Assembly (NCBI RefSeq): GCF_023715465.1
Contig: NZ_JAMBOE010000003.1
Coordinates: 558,001 to 622,000, forward strand
Source of the DNA: Paenibacillus macerans
Lineage (GTDB): Bacteria > Bacillota > Bacilli > Paenibacillales > Paenibacillaceae
Direction: 5' to 3'
DNA length: 64,000 nucleotides
Made by a program: the position numbers and the translations under genes. The notes under the pieces were generated by a model. That model was not told where the DNA came from and did no database searches. It saw nothing but the letters and a program-made list of their open reading frames with translations. Shown here piece by piece: positions 8,450 to 18,114 of the stretch (its first letter is position 1; each line of letters starts with the position of its first letter).

Positions 8450-9496
8450 ATGAAAAATAGCGTGAAAGTTTTACAAATCGCTTTCACATATATCGGTACC
8501 GTCGTTGGCGCCGGTTTTGCGACGGGACAGGAAATTCTCCAGTTTTTCACCCGGTACGGAAAATGGGGTATTCTCACGATTCTGCTGTCCACGCTGCTGT
8601 TCGTTTGGCTCGGCACCAAAATGATGCTTCTCGCCCGCGAAATCAAGGCCGCCTCGTACGAGGATTTGAACCGCAAGCTGTTCGGGGAGCGCGCCGGCCG
8701 TGCGCTCAGCCTGTTTACTCTGATCGTCTTGATCGGCGTCAACAGCGTCATGCTGGCGGGAGCCGGCTCGGTGTTCATGGAGCATCTGGACCTGCATTAT
8801 CAGACAGGACTCTGGATCACCCTGATTTTTACCTTTTTGCTGCTCGGGCGGGGGATCAAAGGCGTTATGCAGCTTAATTCCATCGTCGTACCGTTGATGC
8901 TGATCCTTTCGCTGGTGATCATTTTCAATACGGCGAGCTCGCCGGGAGCGATGCGCTTTCTGACGCTGGAAACCGATACCCCTCTCCTGGCCGCCTGGCT
9001 GTCACCGCTGATGTACTCCGCCTTCAATCTTTCGATGGCCCAGGCGGTGCTCGTGCCGATCGGCAGCCACACCGAAAGCCGAAAAGTGATCGTCATGGGC
9101 GGGGTTATCGGCGGCGCAGGCGTCGGCTTTATGCTGATGGCCGGCCATTTTGCGCTCTCCGCCAATATGCCGGGGATCGTGCAGTATGAGATTCCAATGG
9201 GCAGCATTGCCCAGCAGCTTGGGACAACCGTCCAGCTCATTTATGTGCTGCTGATTTTTATGGAAATCTTCAGCACGTTCGTAGCCGACGTATACGGTGT
9301 CACTCTGCAGCTAAAACAGTACATTCATGTACCGCCGATGCTGATCTCGGTTACGGTATTGGTGATCTGCTACGTCACCAGCCAGTTCGGCTTCAGCTCC
9401 CTGCTTTCGGTGCTTTACCCGATATTCGGCCTGTTCAGCCTGTTTTGGGCCTTTATGCTGGGAGCCTATAAGAGTAAAGGAAAAACCGGAAACTAA
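8450..9496 (+). CDS. ykvI: YkvI-like integral membrane transporter
   Basis: 348 residues with about ten membrane helices. The opening FTYIGTVVGAGFATGQEILQ, with its GAGFATGQE turn, is the signature of the YkvI family, distant relatives of the amino acid/polyamine/cation transporters. The substrate is unknown. ACCGGGGGG lies ahead of the ATG. It is divergent from xpt and stands alone. The family assignment is strong; any link to purines would be a guess from position only. Confidence 0.82.
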   Translation: MKNSVKVLQIAFTYIGTVVGAGFATGQEILQFFTRYGKWGILTILLSTLLFVWLGTKMMLLAREIKAASYEDLNRKLFGERAGRALSLFTLIVLIGVNSVMLAGAGSVFMEHLDLHYQTGLWITLIFTFLLLGRGIKGVMQLNSIVVPLMLILSLVIIFNTASSPGAMRFLTLETDTPLLAAWLSPLMYSAFNLSMAQAVLVPIGSHTESRKVIVMGGVIGGAGVGFMLMAGHFALSANMPGIVQYEIPMGSIAQQLGTTVQLIYVLLIFMEIFSTFVADVYGVTLQLKQYIHVPPMLISVTVLVICYVTSQFGFSSLLSVLYPIFGLFSLFWAFMLGAYKSKGKTGN

Positions 9497-9570
9497 CTGG
9501 CTGCTCGGGAGCCGTAAGAAAGACATCAATCGACGGACCTTCAAAGAAGACAGGCCGCATAAGCCAATCC

Positions 9571-9754
9571 TAACGGACCACAGCGCCGTTATTTCGGCGA
9601 AATCACCCCTTTTCCAAATGTAACGGACACCACAGACCTTATTCAGCATTTTGGGGTGCGTCTGCGGCCATTTCCGAGCAAATAGAGGCTCTCCTGTCCG
9701 TTAAAAATAATAACGGCGTTTTTTCAAGCAAATAAGGTCTGTGGTGTCCGTTAG
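9571..9754. repeat. Intergenic repeat family B (TAACGGAC ... GTCCGTTA), locus 1
   Basis: The 334-base gap holds alternating forward and inverted segments such as TAACGGACACCACAGACC and GGTCTGTGGTGTCCGTTA, separated by about 50-base spacers containing GCAAATA. The same family occurs at 52588-52720. No gene or RNA motif was seen in this gap. Confidence 0.8.
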
Positions 9755-9830
9755 CCTACATGCACCGGATCAGCCGTTAGCCGTCGCCGTCACCAACATT
9801 TGCGTTATTTAGAAACAAACCGCCCCCCGA

Positions 9831-12800
9831 TTACATTTCAACGATATGTGCCGCCGGGAGCACCGCTTTAACCCGGCCCACAACGTGTTCGTGGCAGGTC
9901 ATCATGATGATTTGCTGGTGTTCCGCGACCGTTCGCAGCACCGACAGCGCCCCTTCCAGACGGGAAACATCGAAATTGACGAACAAATCGTCGAGCAGCA
10001 GCGGCAGCCTCCCTTGGCCTCCCGCCACCGCTTCGGACAAAGCCAGCCGCATCGACAGATACAACTGCTCCGCCGTACCCCGGCTTAAATGAGCACTGTC
10101 GATCGGACCATGGTCAGCATGCTCGGCCATCAGCTCCTGGCTGCCCATTTTCATCACAATCCGCCGGTACGTTCCGCCGGTCATCTGGGCAAAATACCGC
10201 GATGCCGCCTGCAGCACGGCCGGCTGACGCTCCTCCTCATAAATGCGCCGCACGCGGGAAATCAGTTCGCGGCATACGGCCATCACCGCATATTTATCGG
10301 CGTATTCCTCCAGTGCCGCCTGCTGTTCCGCCAGCTGCTGCGCCAGATCCTCCTGCCGGCAGCGCGCCTCCAGGCTTTCCTGCTCCTGCAGCAGACGGCC
10401 CCGCCGTTCCTGCAGCTTGCGCCAGCGGGCTTCCGCGGCTTCGCCTGCCGCACGCGCTTCTTCATGCCGCCGCTTCAATTCCGCTTCGTCCACGCTCTCC
10501 AGCAGCCGCTCCAAATCGTTTCGTTTGTCTTCGTCCAAACCGGCAAACAACACCAGCTCGCGCTGCCGCAGTTCCCTTTCGAGCGCTTCCCGCCGCTCGG
10601 CTGCGGTTCCGATGCGCAGAAACTCCTCTCCGCTTGCGGCTTGTCCTTCCACGAGCAAGTGCTGCTCCGTTTGAACTACCTGCTGCAGGCGATCTTCCAA
10701 GCGCAGCCCTTCCTCGTCCAGCGGCCCCAGCTTGGCGGCCAGCCGATCGCACCCGGCTTTTAGCTCCAGCTCGCGTTCGAGCTCCGTTAGGGCATCCTCT
10801 AAGAGTTTTATCGCCGAGCCGCCCCCGGGCTGCGCTATCTCTGATGCCATTTCGTCATTAGCGCCGCCCGTGCCGGCATCCGAACCAGGCACCACAGCGA
10901 AGGAAACCGGAATTCCGTCGTTTATGCCGCCGCCCACCGCCTGTTTCTCACCAGGACCGTTCGCCGCTTGCCCGCCAAGCCCGTCGTCGCCCTGCAAAGC
11001 CAGGCATTCCCGCTCAAACCGCTCGTTTTCCGCCCGCAGCCCGGCGATTTTGTCCGTCAGCCCATCGATCCGGCTTAACCATTCCCGTCCTTGACCGGCC
11101 AAATGGAACACATCCATCGCCGCCTCCGGCGACAGGTCGGCGGAAAGCCGCCGCTCCTCCAGCCAGCGCTCCCATTCGGCAGCGAGCTTGGCAAAATCCG
11201 CCTCCCGCCGGGACAACTCCCGTTCCACGCTTTGCAGCTCCTCCTTGGCGGCCGCAGCGTGGCTGCGCGAAGCCGCGGCTTCCGCTTCGAGCCCGTCATG
11301 GCGCTGATCCCACAGCTGCCACTCTTCCATCAGCCGCCGCAGTTGCCGCTCCTCCTCGTCCCAGGCTTCCGTGCGGAGCGAAGCCGCAAAGCTGCTTCCC
11401 GCTGCTGCGGCCGCCGTCAGCGGATGCCGGACGAGCCGGGACAGCAGCGCCGCGAGGCGCGTCTCCATTTCGCCGGCTTCCCCGGCTCCGGCTGCTCCGG
11501 CTGCTCCGGCAGGCCGGCGTGACGCCGAAGCGGAGCGCCGTCCTGACGCCCCCGCCGGCTTGCCGCGGAAAGCGCCGCTGGCGAGGTAAACGTCGAGGCC
11601 CAGCAGCAAGACACCCGTAAAGGCGGCGCTCCAAAGCGACCCCGCGGCCAGCCACAGCACAGCAGGGAGAGCAAGCGTCAGCACGCCGGCGCCGGCAAGC
11701 AGCTTCCGGTAAAGCGAGCGCAGCCGCGCCTCGGTCAGCGCTTCCGCGTCGGCGGCCCGGATTGCCGCGAGCCGGGAGGCCGCGTTGTCCCGCCAGCGGT
11801 CCAGCTCGCCGCGTAGCTCGCCCCACAAGGCGCGGACTTCGCCGCGCTCCTGCGGGAGGAGCATCGCGAACTGCCGGCGCCCGGCCGCCGCGCTGTCCTC
11901 GAGCCGCGCCGCCGCGGCAGCGCGGGCCGTCTCCGCGCTCGCCGCCGCCCGCTCCAGCTTGGAGCGCTCGCTTTGCAGCAGCTCCATCTCCTTGTCGTAG
12001 GCGGCGAAGCGCGCGCTGAACCGGCGAACCTGTTCCCGTTCGCCGACCGTCCCGGCAAAGGCGCGCAGGTCTTCGGCGCGCCAAGCCGGGTGGATGCTGC
12101 GCAGGCACTCCGCCAGCCGGGCCCGGATCAGGGCGGCTTCGCCCGCCAGTTCGGCCAGCTCGCGCCGCCGCGCCTCGTAGGCCGGCAAGCGGGCGGCCAG
12201 CTGCCGCAGCAGCGGCTCGCGCGCCAGCACCGCCGCGCGCGGCTGCAGCGCGGCCAGCTCCGCCCCAAGCGCTTCCCGCCGCCGGGCCCAGTCGCTGCGC
12301 TCCAGCTCCAGGCGGTCCTGCTCCGCCTGGAGCGCCTGCCAGCGCGCCAGCCCCTGCTCCGGGAAGCGCACCGCCGCCGGCAGCGCGGCCAGCTCCGCGC
12401 GGATCGCTTCGCGCTGCAGCCAGTCGCCGCGGCTTGCCGCCGCCTTTTGCAGGCGGACGGTTTCCCGCGCGAGCTCGGCGCGCTCCGCTTCGCTGGCCGT
12501 CAGCTCCCCGGCCAGCTCCTCCAGCTCCTCGAGCACCTCGTTGTAGCGCGGGAGCAACGCTTTGGCCGCCTCCGCTTCGCGCTCCAGCCGTTCGACCGCC
12601 TGAACCAGCTGCGCGATCTCCTGGTTGCGGCCGCGCGGGCGGTACAGCTTGTCCATGTCCTGGGCCAGCTTTTTCTCCCCGCGCAGCACCGCCGCGCCCC
12701 CGCCGATGCCGGCGTGGAACAAAAAGCGGCTCAGCTCCTCGGACTGCAAAGCGCCGACCTCCTGCAGCTCCGTGAGCGAGACGGCAAACAGTTGCTTGTA

Positions 12801-13205
12801 CATCGCCTTGGACAAGCCGCCCAGCAGCTCGCGCTGCATCTGTTCCTGCGTCATCTCCTGCAGCCGGCCGGCCGCATCGCTGTGCGTAATCCGCAGCCGG
12901 TCGCCGCGCGGGCTCGGCAGGTTTCTGCCTTCCGGCGGCTGGGCATAACGCTCGATGACCCAGCGTGAGCCATCGCCTGCGGCGACCGTCAGCGCTCCAC
13001 CGTGCACGCTGCCGCGCACCGGCTCAAACCGCTCGGCGGCAAACGTCCGCGACGGGATGCCGAACAGCATCGCGCGCACGAAGCCGAGCAGCGTGCTTTT
13101 TCCCGCTTCGTTCGGGCCGTATAAAACCGTGACCGGGCCCGGCAGTTCCACATCCAGGCCATGCAAATGTCCAAACCCGCTCACCTGCAATTTTTCCAAC
13201 CTCAT
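9831..13205 (-). CDS. yhaN: YhaN-like SMC/Rad50-type ATPase
   Basis: 1124 residues. An N-terminal ATPase half has Walker A YGPNEAGKST at about 29-38; a long coiled-coil region follows; the C-terminal half carries the signature region (AHLSRGTAEQLYLSMR) and Walker B (LPLLLDDLFVNFD). Two hydrophobic segments interrupt the coiled coil at about 498-540, so the protein may be membrane-attached. With YhaO it should form an SbcCD/Mre11-Rad50-like complex acting on DNA ends. The start overlaps the yhaO stop by four bases. It is longer than the Bacillus protein, partly through Gly/Ala-rich insertions near residues 545-570 and 745-790. The gene is very GC-rich and throws long antisense open frames, which I discount. 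Confidence 0.88.
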   Translation of the reverse strand: MRLEKLQVSGFGHLHGLDVELPGPVTVLYGPNEAGKSTLLGFVRAMLFGIPSRTFAAERFEPVRGSVHGGALTVAAGDGSRWVIERYAQPPEGRNLPSPRGDRLRITHSDAAGRLQEMTQEQMQRELLGGLSKAMYKQLFAVSLTELQEVGALQSEELSRFLFHAGIGGGAAVLRGEKKLAQDMDKLYRPRGRNQEIAQLVQAVERLEREAEAAKALLPRYNEVLEELEELAGELTASEAERAELARETVRLQKAAASRGDWLQREAIRAELAALPAAVRFPEQGLARWQALQAEQDRLELERSDWARRREALGAELAALQPRAAVLAREPLLRQLAARLPAYEARRRELAELAGEAALIRARLAECLRSIHPAWRAEDLRAFAGTVGEREQVRRFSARFAAYDKEMELLQSERSKLERAAASAETARAAAAARLEDSAAAGRRQFAMLLPQERGEVRALWGELRGELDRWRDNAASRLAAIRAADAEALTEARLRSLYRKLLAGAGVLTLALPAVLWLAAGSLWSAAFTGVLLLGLDVYLASGAFRGKPAGASGRRSASASRRPAGAAGAAGAGEAGEMETRLAALLSRLVRHPLTAAAAAGSSFAASLRTEAWDEEERQLRRLMEEWQLWDQRHDGLEAEAAASRSHAAAAKEELQSVERELSRREADFAKLAAEWERWLEERRLSADLSPEAAMDVFHLAGQGREWLSRIDGLTDKIAGLRAENERFERECLALQGDDGLGGQAANGPGEKQAVGGGINDGIPVSFAVVPGSDAGTGGANDEMASEIAQPGGGSAIKLLEDALTELERELELKAGCDRLAAKLGPLDEEGLRLEDRLQQVVQTEQHLLVEGQAASGEEFLRIGTAAERREALERELRQRELVLFAGLDEDKRNDLERLLESVDEAELKRRHEEARAAGEAAEARWRKLQERRGRLLQEQESLEARCRQEDLAQQLAEQQAALEEYADKYAVMAVCRELISRVRRIYEEERQPAVLQAASRYFAQMTGGTYRRIVMKMGSQELMAEHADHGPIDSAHLSRGTAEQLYLSMRLALSEAVAGGQGRLPLLLDDLFVNFDVSRLEGALSVLRTVAEHQQIIMMTCHEHVVGRVKAVLPAAHIVEM

Positions 13206-14689
13206 GATACTCCCCTCCCGCCAGCCGTTCCTTCTTCCGCAAGCAGCGCCCAGGCGAGTTCCTCCGCACGCCGCAGCAAGGCGAGGCGCTCCTGAGGTTC
13301 CAGCTCCTTCAATAACCGCCGCAGCGTCCGGTTTTCCGTCAGCGGCGCCAGCGCAGCGCCGGCGATGTCCTCAAGCACCCCCGGCTCCCGCCCGGCCCGC
13401 TCGCCAAGCCGGAGCAGCTCGCCGAGGAAGCTGTCCTCTTCCAGCAGCCCCAGGCGGTCCATCTCCAACGACGTCTCCACTTTAAAGCCGGCCGGCCAAA
13501 CGACACCGCCCAAGGGCGCCAGCACCGCACCATCCGCCGCAACCGTTGCCGCAATGCCATGGTTCCTTGCCCCACCGCCGCCCGGGGCGCCTCCCGTTTC
13601 ATCGCCTGCCGTCCTGCCGGATGCATCCTTCGCTGAACCGCCCGCTGCAGCAAACGGCGCATTCTCCGGCGCGATGCCCAAGCCTTCTTCCTCCAGCACC
13701 CGACTTTCCCGGCGCCGCAGCTCCTGCAGCAGCTCGGCGGCCTCCTGCCCGGATTGCAGCAGCGTATGGAGCGGGCCGCGCCCGGTGAAGGTCAGCCGGA
13801 CAATGCTGATCCGGCCCGGCTCGGCTTCCCGCACCTCCTCCAGCGCTTCCTCCACCCGCTCCTTCCACGCCTCCTCGCTTGCCAAACCGTCGATCGGCAC
13901 CGTAATTTCCCGCCACAACACCTGGTCCAGCCGGTGAAACGCCAGGCTGGCCTGTCCGTTCTCATGCACATCGACGATGTAGCATCCTTTGGGGCCGGTT
14001 TCCTTCAAGCTGCGCCCCTGGATGTTGCCGGGATAAACAACCCAAGGTTTTTCACTAAGGATCTGCCGTTTGTGAATGTGGCCAAGCGCCCAATAATCGT
14101 AGCCCGCTTCCTTTAACTCGCGAAGCGAACACGGGGCGTAAGCGTCATGCCCCTCTTGGCCGTCCACATTCGCATGCAGCAGCGCAATGTGGTAGAGCGG
14201 CGAGTTCGCCTCAGCCTCATCGCGGCGAAAGCGCAGCGCGAGGTTTTCCGTCACCGCCGGCGTTATGTAGGAGATGCCGCTGACGACTGCGACCGGCTCA
14301 CCGTCGCTCCGCCGGACGGCGACCCGGCTTTCCGCCTGCGCGCCAAACTCCGTCACATGCGGCGGCAGTTCCAGGCGCAAGCGGCGGCTGCCGAGCGGAT
14401 CGTGGTTGCCGCGGATGAGATATACCGGAATGCCGTGCCGCTCCAGCTTGTCCCAGCCTTCCCGCAGCCGCAGCTGCGCGCGCAGCGACGAATCGGCGGC
14501 ATCGTAAATGTCGCCGGCAAGGACGATGAAATCGACCGCTTCCGCAATCGCCAGCCGGATCAGGCGGTCAAAGGCAGCAAAGGTCGAGCCCCGCAAATAT
14601 GCACGCAGCCGATCCGGCACGCCGGACATCCCGGAAAACGGGGTGTCCAGATGCAGATCGGCGGCGTGGAGAAAACGAAATGATTTCAT
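13202..14689 (-). CDS. yhaO: YhaO-like metallophosphoesterase (Mre11/SbcD-type nuclease)
   Basis: 495 residues. The calcineurin-like phosphoesterase motifs are in order: DLHLD at 11-15, GDIYD at 59-63, GNHD at 94-97, His172, and GHIH at 203-206. These ligands bind two metal ions in Mre11-type nucleases. The C-terminal part holds a Gly/Ala-rich insertion at about 345-395 (GGAPGGGGARNHG), so it is longer than the Bacillus protein. It is coupled to yhaN through ATGA and follows the glycosyltransferase gene by 13 bases, so the three are probably one transcript. Expected role: processing of DNA ends together with YhaN. Confidence 0.9.
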   Translation of the reverse strand: MKSFRFLHAADLHLDTPFSGMSGVPDRLRAYLRGSTFAAFDRLIRLAIAEAVDFIVLAGDIYDAADSSLRAQLRLREGWDKLERHGIPVYLIRGNHDPLGSRRLRLELPPHVTEFGAQAESRVAVRRSDGEPVAVVSGISYITPAVTENLALRFRRDEAEANSPLYHIALLHANVDGQEGHDAYAPCSLRELKEAGYDYWALGHIHKRQILSEKPWVVYPGNIQGRSLKETGPKGCYIVDVHENGQASLAFHRLDQVLWREITVPIDGLASEEAWKERVEEALEEVREAEPGRISIVRLTFTGRGPLHTLLQSGQEAAELLQELRRRESRVLEEEGLGIAPENAPFAAAGGSAKDASGRTAGDETGGAPGGGGARNHGIAATVAADGAVLAPLGGVVWPAGFKVETSLEMDRLGLLEEDSFLGELLRLGERAGREPGVLEDIAGAALAPLTENRTLRRLLKELEPQERLALLRRAEELAWALLAEEGTAGGRGVS

Positions 14690-14702
14690 GATACCAGCTC
14701 CA

Positions 14703-15824
14703 TCATTTGAATTGCAGATACAGTTTTTTCAGTTCATGCACAACCCGGTTCAGCGAATAATGCGCTTTGGCCTTCTCCGAGCCGCTTCGCGCCAACTGGT
14801 AGCGGTAGTCCGGATCCACGATCACTTTCTCCAGCGCCTCGGCCAGCGCCAGAGCGTCCTCCGGCGGCACGAGCAGGCCGTTTGTTCCGTCCTCGATCTG
14901 CTCGGCGACTCCGCCAACCGCCGTGCCGACGAGCGCCAGGCTGCAGAGGGCGGCTTCAGCAAACACGGAGCCAAACGCCTCGGCCCGCGAGGGCAGGACG
15001 AAAATGTCGAAAAAAGGCATAAACTCCTCCGGATGCAGCGTGTACCCGTAAAAAATCGTTTCATTGTAAATGCCCAGCCGTTGGGCAAGCTGCTCCAGCT
15101 CCTGGCGGATCGGGCCGTCGCCGATAATATGCAGCACGTAATTGTGCCCGCGCTTCTTGAGCTCGGCGCACGCGTGCAGCAGGACGTCGAGCCCTTTGGC
15201 CGGGACGAGGCGGCAAACCGTCACCAGTTGGGCCACTTCGTTTTCATGCGGCACCGGTTTAAATCTTTTTTCGTCAAAACCGTTAGGAATGACGCCGATC
15301 GCCCCGGGCTTCTCCACATAGGAACCCAAGTATTCGGCAAAAGAACGCGACACCGTTAGCAGCCGATCCGTCCGGTGCTCAAGCTCCCCATACAGCGAGG
15401 TGAGGAAGCGGTGCTCCGGCCCGTCCGCGCGAATCCGCCCGTTTAAAATCAGCTCCCGCTCGTAACTCGAGTGAATGCTCTGGATGACGGGGGTATCCGG
15501 GAAAACCTCCTTCATGGCCAGCCCGGCAATCGGGTGGTGGGCATGGATCAAGTCGTACGGCTGTTTAATCCGCAGCTTGGTCCACCATAAGTAAGCACGG
15601 TACGTTTGCACATATTTTTGCACGATCGGGCTGTCCCCGAACTCCTCCCAATCAAAGGTGGCAAATTGTACGGGATCGCTGCCTTTGGTCCGGATGCGTT
15701 TCGGCAGCGAAAATAATTCCATTTCCCAATGGGGAAGATTAAACCGGTCTTGCAGGTACGGGATCATCGACGATACGCCCCCCGGCTGTTCCGGAGGAAA
15801 AAATAAAGCCTGCAACAGTCTCAT
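14703..15824 (-). CDS. GT4-family glycosyltransferase
   Basis: 373 residues with two Rossmann domains. The N-terminal lobe has PGGVSSMI for acceptor and phosphate contact; the C-terminal lobe holds the donor-binding region AEAFGSVFAEAALC (EX7E type) and ends with VPPEDALALAEALE. GT4 enzymes transfer sugar from a nucleotide or lipid carrier with retention. There is no signal peptide, so it acts on the cytoplasmic face. GGAGAACCCT precedes the ATG. Acceptor and sugar are not identifiable. It is the first gene of the run with yhaO and yhaN, an unusual pairing. Confidence 0.85.
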   Translation of the reverse strand: MRLLQALFFPPEQPGGVSSMIPYLQDRFNLPHWEMELFSLPKRIRTKGSDPVQFATFDWEEFGDSPIVQKYVQTYRAYLWWTKLRIKQPYDLIHAHHPIAGLAMKEVFPDTPVIQSIHSSYERELILNGRIRADGPEHRFLTSLYGELEHRTDRLLTVSRSFAEYLGSYVEKPGAIGVIPNGFDEKRFKPVPHENEVAQLVTVCRLVPAKGLDVLLHACAELKKRGHNYVLHIIGDGPIRQELEQLAQRLGIYNETIFYGYTLHPEEFMPFFDIFVLPSRAEAFGSVFAEAALCSLALVGTAVGGVAEQIEDGTNGLLVPPEDALALAEALEKVIVDPDYRYQLARSGSEKAKAHYSLNRVVHELKKLYLQFK

Positions 15825-15914
15825 AGGGTTCTCCTTTGCGCGTCGTTCTTGTTTTGCGGATGACCGCTTCTATTTCCATTATGCCATAGGCAGGAAGGAA
15901 CATCCATTCCCCTT

Positions 15915-15942
15915 TTGAGATTGAAAAGCAATATGATACACT
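15915..15942 (+). promoter_or_regulatory. Candidate promoter for the first RsmF-like gene
   Basis: TTGAGA, 16-bp spacer, TACACT. It lies about 50 bases ahead of the chosen start. Confidence 0.4.
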
Positions 15943-15992
15943 GCTGAAGTAGTGTGTACCGGGATTTTTTGGAGGAAAGGAGCAGCAAAAAT

Positions 15993-17651
15993 ATGACTAT
16001 GCCTACCCTGCCAGCCGCATTTCGGGAATCGGCGCTGGCGATGCTCGGCCAGGACGAAGGGGAGCGGTTTCTCGCCAGCTATGCCCGCCCGCGCGTGTAT
16101 GGGCTGCGGTTGAATACGCTGAAAGCCAGGCCGCACGGCGCGGCGGCGGCGAGGCTTGCCGAGCTGTTTGCCTTGCGCCCCGTTCCGTGGTGCAGTACGG
16201 GTTTTTATTACGAGGAGCATACCCGGCCGGGAAAACATCCCTATCATGCCGCCGGACTATACTATATTCAGGAGCCCTCGGCGATGTCGGCCGTGGAGCT
16301 GCTTGATCCCCAGCCGGGCGAAACGGTGCTGGATCTGGCCGCGGCTCCCGGCGGAAAAACGACGCAAATTGCCGCCAAAATGAGGGGACAAGGCCTGCTG
16401 ATCAGCAACGAAATTCATCCGCAGCGCGCCCGCATTTTGGCGGAAAATGTGGAACGGCTCGGCATCCGTAACGCTGTCGTGACGCAGGCCGCGCCTGCGG
16501 AGTTGTCCGCGCGCTTTCCGCTCGCCTTCGACCGGATCATGCTGGACGCCCCCTGCTCGGGCGAAGGCATGTTCCGCAAAGACCCGGAGGCCGTGGCCGA
16601 ATGGTCCCCGGAGGCGGTGGAGCTTTGCGCGGCGCGGCAGTGGGATATTTTGCAGGACGCGGTGGCGATGCTAAAGCCCGGCGGCCGGCTTGCCTATTCC
16701 ACCTGCACGTTTAACCGCCGCGAAAACGAGGATACGATCGCCCGCCTGCAGGAGGCGTATCCGTTCCTGCGGCTGATCGCCGAGAAGCGGATTTGGCCGC
16801 ACCGCGAGCAAGGCGAGGGCCACTACGTCGCCCTGCTCGAGCGGGACGGCGGGGCGGCTCACTTGGCGGAGGGAGACAGCTCACGCGGCGGCGGGTTCGG
16901 CAGCGCTCCTGGCGATGGCGGGCCAGGCGGCGGCCGTCACGGCGCTGGCAGGCACGGACGCGGCGGCGTTCTCGCCGCAGGCGTGCAAGGCGCTGCCTCG
17001 GGCGGCGGCCGGCCCGCCCTCAGGCGCGGCGCGGACGCTCCCGGCGCCAGTGCCGCGCTCGGCGAGGCCGGCGGCCGGAGCGCGCTGCGCAGCGCCGGCA
17101 AGGGCAGCGCCGCCGCCAAAGGCGGGCGCGGGGAGCGCCCCGGCCGCAGCCGCCGTGAGTCCCGTGCCGGCCACGCCGGCCGGGAGACCGCCGCGGCCTG
17201 GGACGCCTTCCGCGCCTGGGCGGCGGACGAGCTGCCCGCCTCAGGCGCCTTCGCGCCCGGGAGCGGCACGCCGCTCCTGTTCGGCGAAGCGCTGTACCTG
17301 CTGCCTGCCAGCAGCAGCCTGCCGCTTTCGCCGGACCACCTGACCGGCCTGAAGGTGCCGCGCGCCGGGCTGCACCTCGGCGACGTCCGCAAAGGCCGGT
17401 TCCAGCCCGCCCACGCGCTAGCGATGGCGCTCGGCGCCTCCGAAGCCGCGCGGGTCTGGACGCTCGGCGAAGACTCGCCCGCCGCGGCCGCTTACCTGCG
17501 CGGCGAAACGCTCGAGGTGCCCGCCGATCTGCGCGGCTGGCACCTCGTCACCATCGCCTGCGGCGGCGCCAGCTTCCCGCTCGGCTGGGGCAAAGTCAGC
17601 GGCGGCCAGCTCAAAAACCACATGCCCAAAGGCTTGCGGCAGCACCATTAA
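15993..17651 (+). CDS. rsmF: RsmF-like rRNA (cytosine-C5) methyltransferase, paralogue 1
   Basis: 552 residues from the ATG preceded by GGAGGAAAGGAG. The methyltransferase domain occupies about 1-285: SAM-binding DLAAAPGGKT at 114-123, the motif IV Cys188 in DAPCSGEGMFRK, and the motif VI Cys238 in YSTCTF. These two cysteines catalyse m5C formation. A C-terminal RsmF/PUA-like part (WDAFRAWAADELP to the end) starts at about 402. Between them lies a Gly/Ala/Arg-rich low-complexity segment of about 115 residues, absent from the paralogue at 24103. The core is intact, so activity is plausible. The exact target cytosine is not known. Confidence 0.88.
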   Translation: MTMPTLPAAFRESALAMLGQDEGERFLASYARPRVYGLRLNTLKARPHGAAAARLAELFALRPVPWCSTGFYYEEHTRPGKHPYHAAGLYYIQEPSAMSAVELLDPQPGETVLDLAAAPGGKTTQIAAKMRGQGLLISNEIHPQRARILAENVERLGIRNAVVTQAAPAELSARFPLAFDRIMLDAPCSGEGMFRKDPEAVAEWSPEAVELCAARQWDILQDAVAMLKPGGRLAYSTCTFNRRENEDTIARLQEAYPFLRLIAEKRIWPHREQGEGHYVALLERDGGAAHLAEGDSSRGGGFGSAPGDGGPGGGRHGAGRHGRGGVLAAGVQGAASGGGRPALRRGADAPGASAALGEAGGRSALRSAGKGSAAAKGGRGERPGRSRRESRAGHAGRETAAAWDAFRAWAADELPASGAFAPGSGTPLLFGEALYLLPASSSLPLSPDHLTGLKVPRAGLHLGDVRKGRFQPAHALAMALGASEAARVWTLGEDSPAAAAYLRGETLEVPADLRGWHLVTIACGGASFPLGWGKVSGGQLKNHMPKGLRQHH

Positions 17652-17678
17652 AGAGAGCGGCCCAAGATCTGAAGTCAG

Positions 17679-17720
17679 ACACGGCAAAACCCCCTTTCGG
17701 GAATTTTGCCGTGTTTTTTA
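17679..17720 (+). terminator. Rho-independent terminator after the first RsmF-like gene
   Basis: ACACGGCAAAA pairs with TTTTGCCGTGT and is followed by TTTTTT. Confidence 0.88.
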
Positions 17721-17812
17721 ACCACTTTACCAAGCTCGCCACCCTCAGAATTACCGCCTGCCGTACGCATACGCCAGTACTCCCCGCAACCTGTTCCTCC
17801 CTCCACCCCTGA

Positions 17813-17993
17813 TTGGAAAAACTCCAATAGATTGCCGGATATCGAACGCCATTTGCAGCCCTCATTGGAAAAAATCCAATAGATTTCGCTCACTTCACCC
17901 GTTTTGCACCCTACTGACCCGATCTATTGGAAAATATCCAATCAAGCTACTGTATTTACCACTAATTTTCCAATTCTATTGGATATTCTCCAG
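17813..17993. repeat. Intergenic repeat family D (TTGGAAAAAATCCAATAG), locus 1
   Basis: Four hairpin units of the form ATTGGA-A/T-rich-TCCAAT, spaced about 50 bases apart, with shared spacer text (TCGCTCA, CGCCATTT). The same family is at 25775-25958 and 57761-57992. It fills most of the 460-base gap before the ArsR gene. Confidence 0.85.
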
Positions 17994-18042
17994 TCAGCGC
18001 TTCCGGAACAATCCCCCCCGGGTTGTTCAGACCCTGCGCTTG

Positions 18043-18071
18043 TTGACAATACGCTTTTTCCATGAAATAAT
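18043..18071 (+). promoter_or_regulatory. SigA promoter of the ArsR-type regulator
   Basis: Consensus TTGACA, exactly 17 bp, AATAAT. The expected start is near 18078, inside the ATCTAATTAGAT palindrome. Confidence 0.75.
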
Positions 18072-18077
18072 ACCCCT

Positions 18078-18089
18078 ATCTAATTAGAT
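18078..18089. promoter_or_regulatory. Candidate operator ATCTAATTAGAT (autoregulation)
   Basis: A perfect 12-base palindrome centred on the expected transcription start of the regulator. The half-site AATTAGAT recurs twice ahead of the MFS gene, which suggests one regulator for both. Confidence 0.6.
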
Positions 18090-18114
18090 AATTATAAAAT
18101 CAGGGGAGATAAAC

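Noticed and set aside
10089..12968. Several long plus-strand frames opposite yhaN (up to 331 codons)
   Set aside because: High GC in yhaN removes stop codons in other frames; products are Arg/Pro/Leu-rich without domains.
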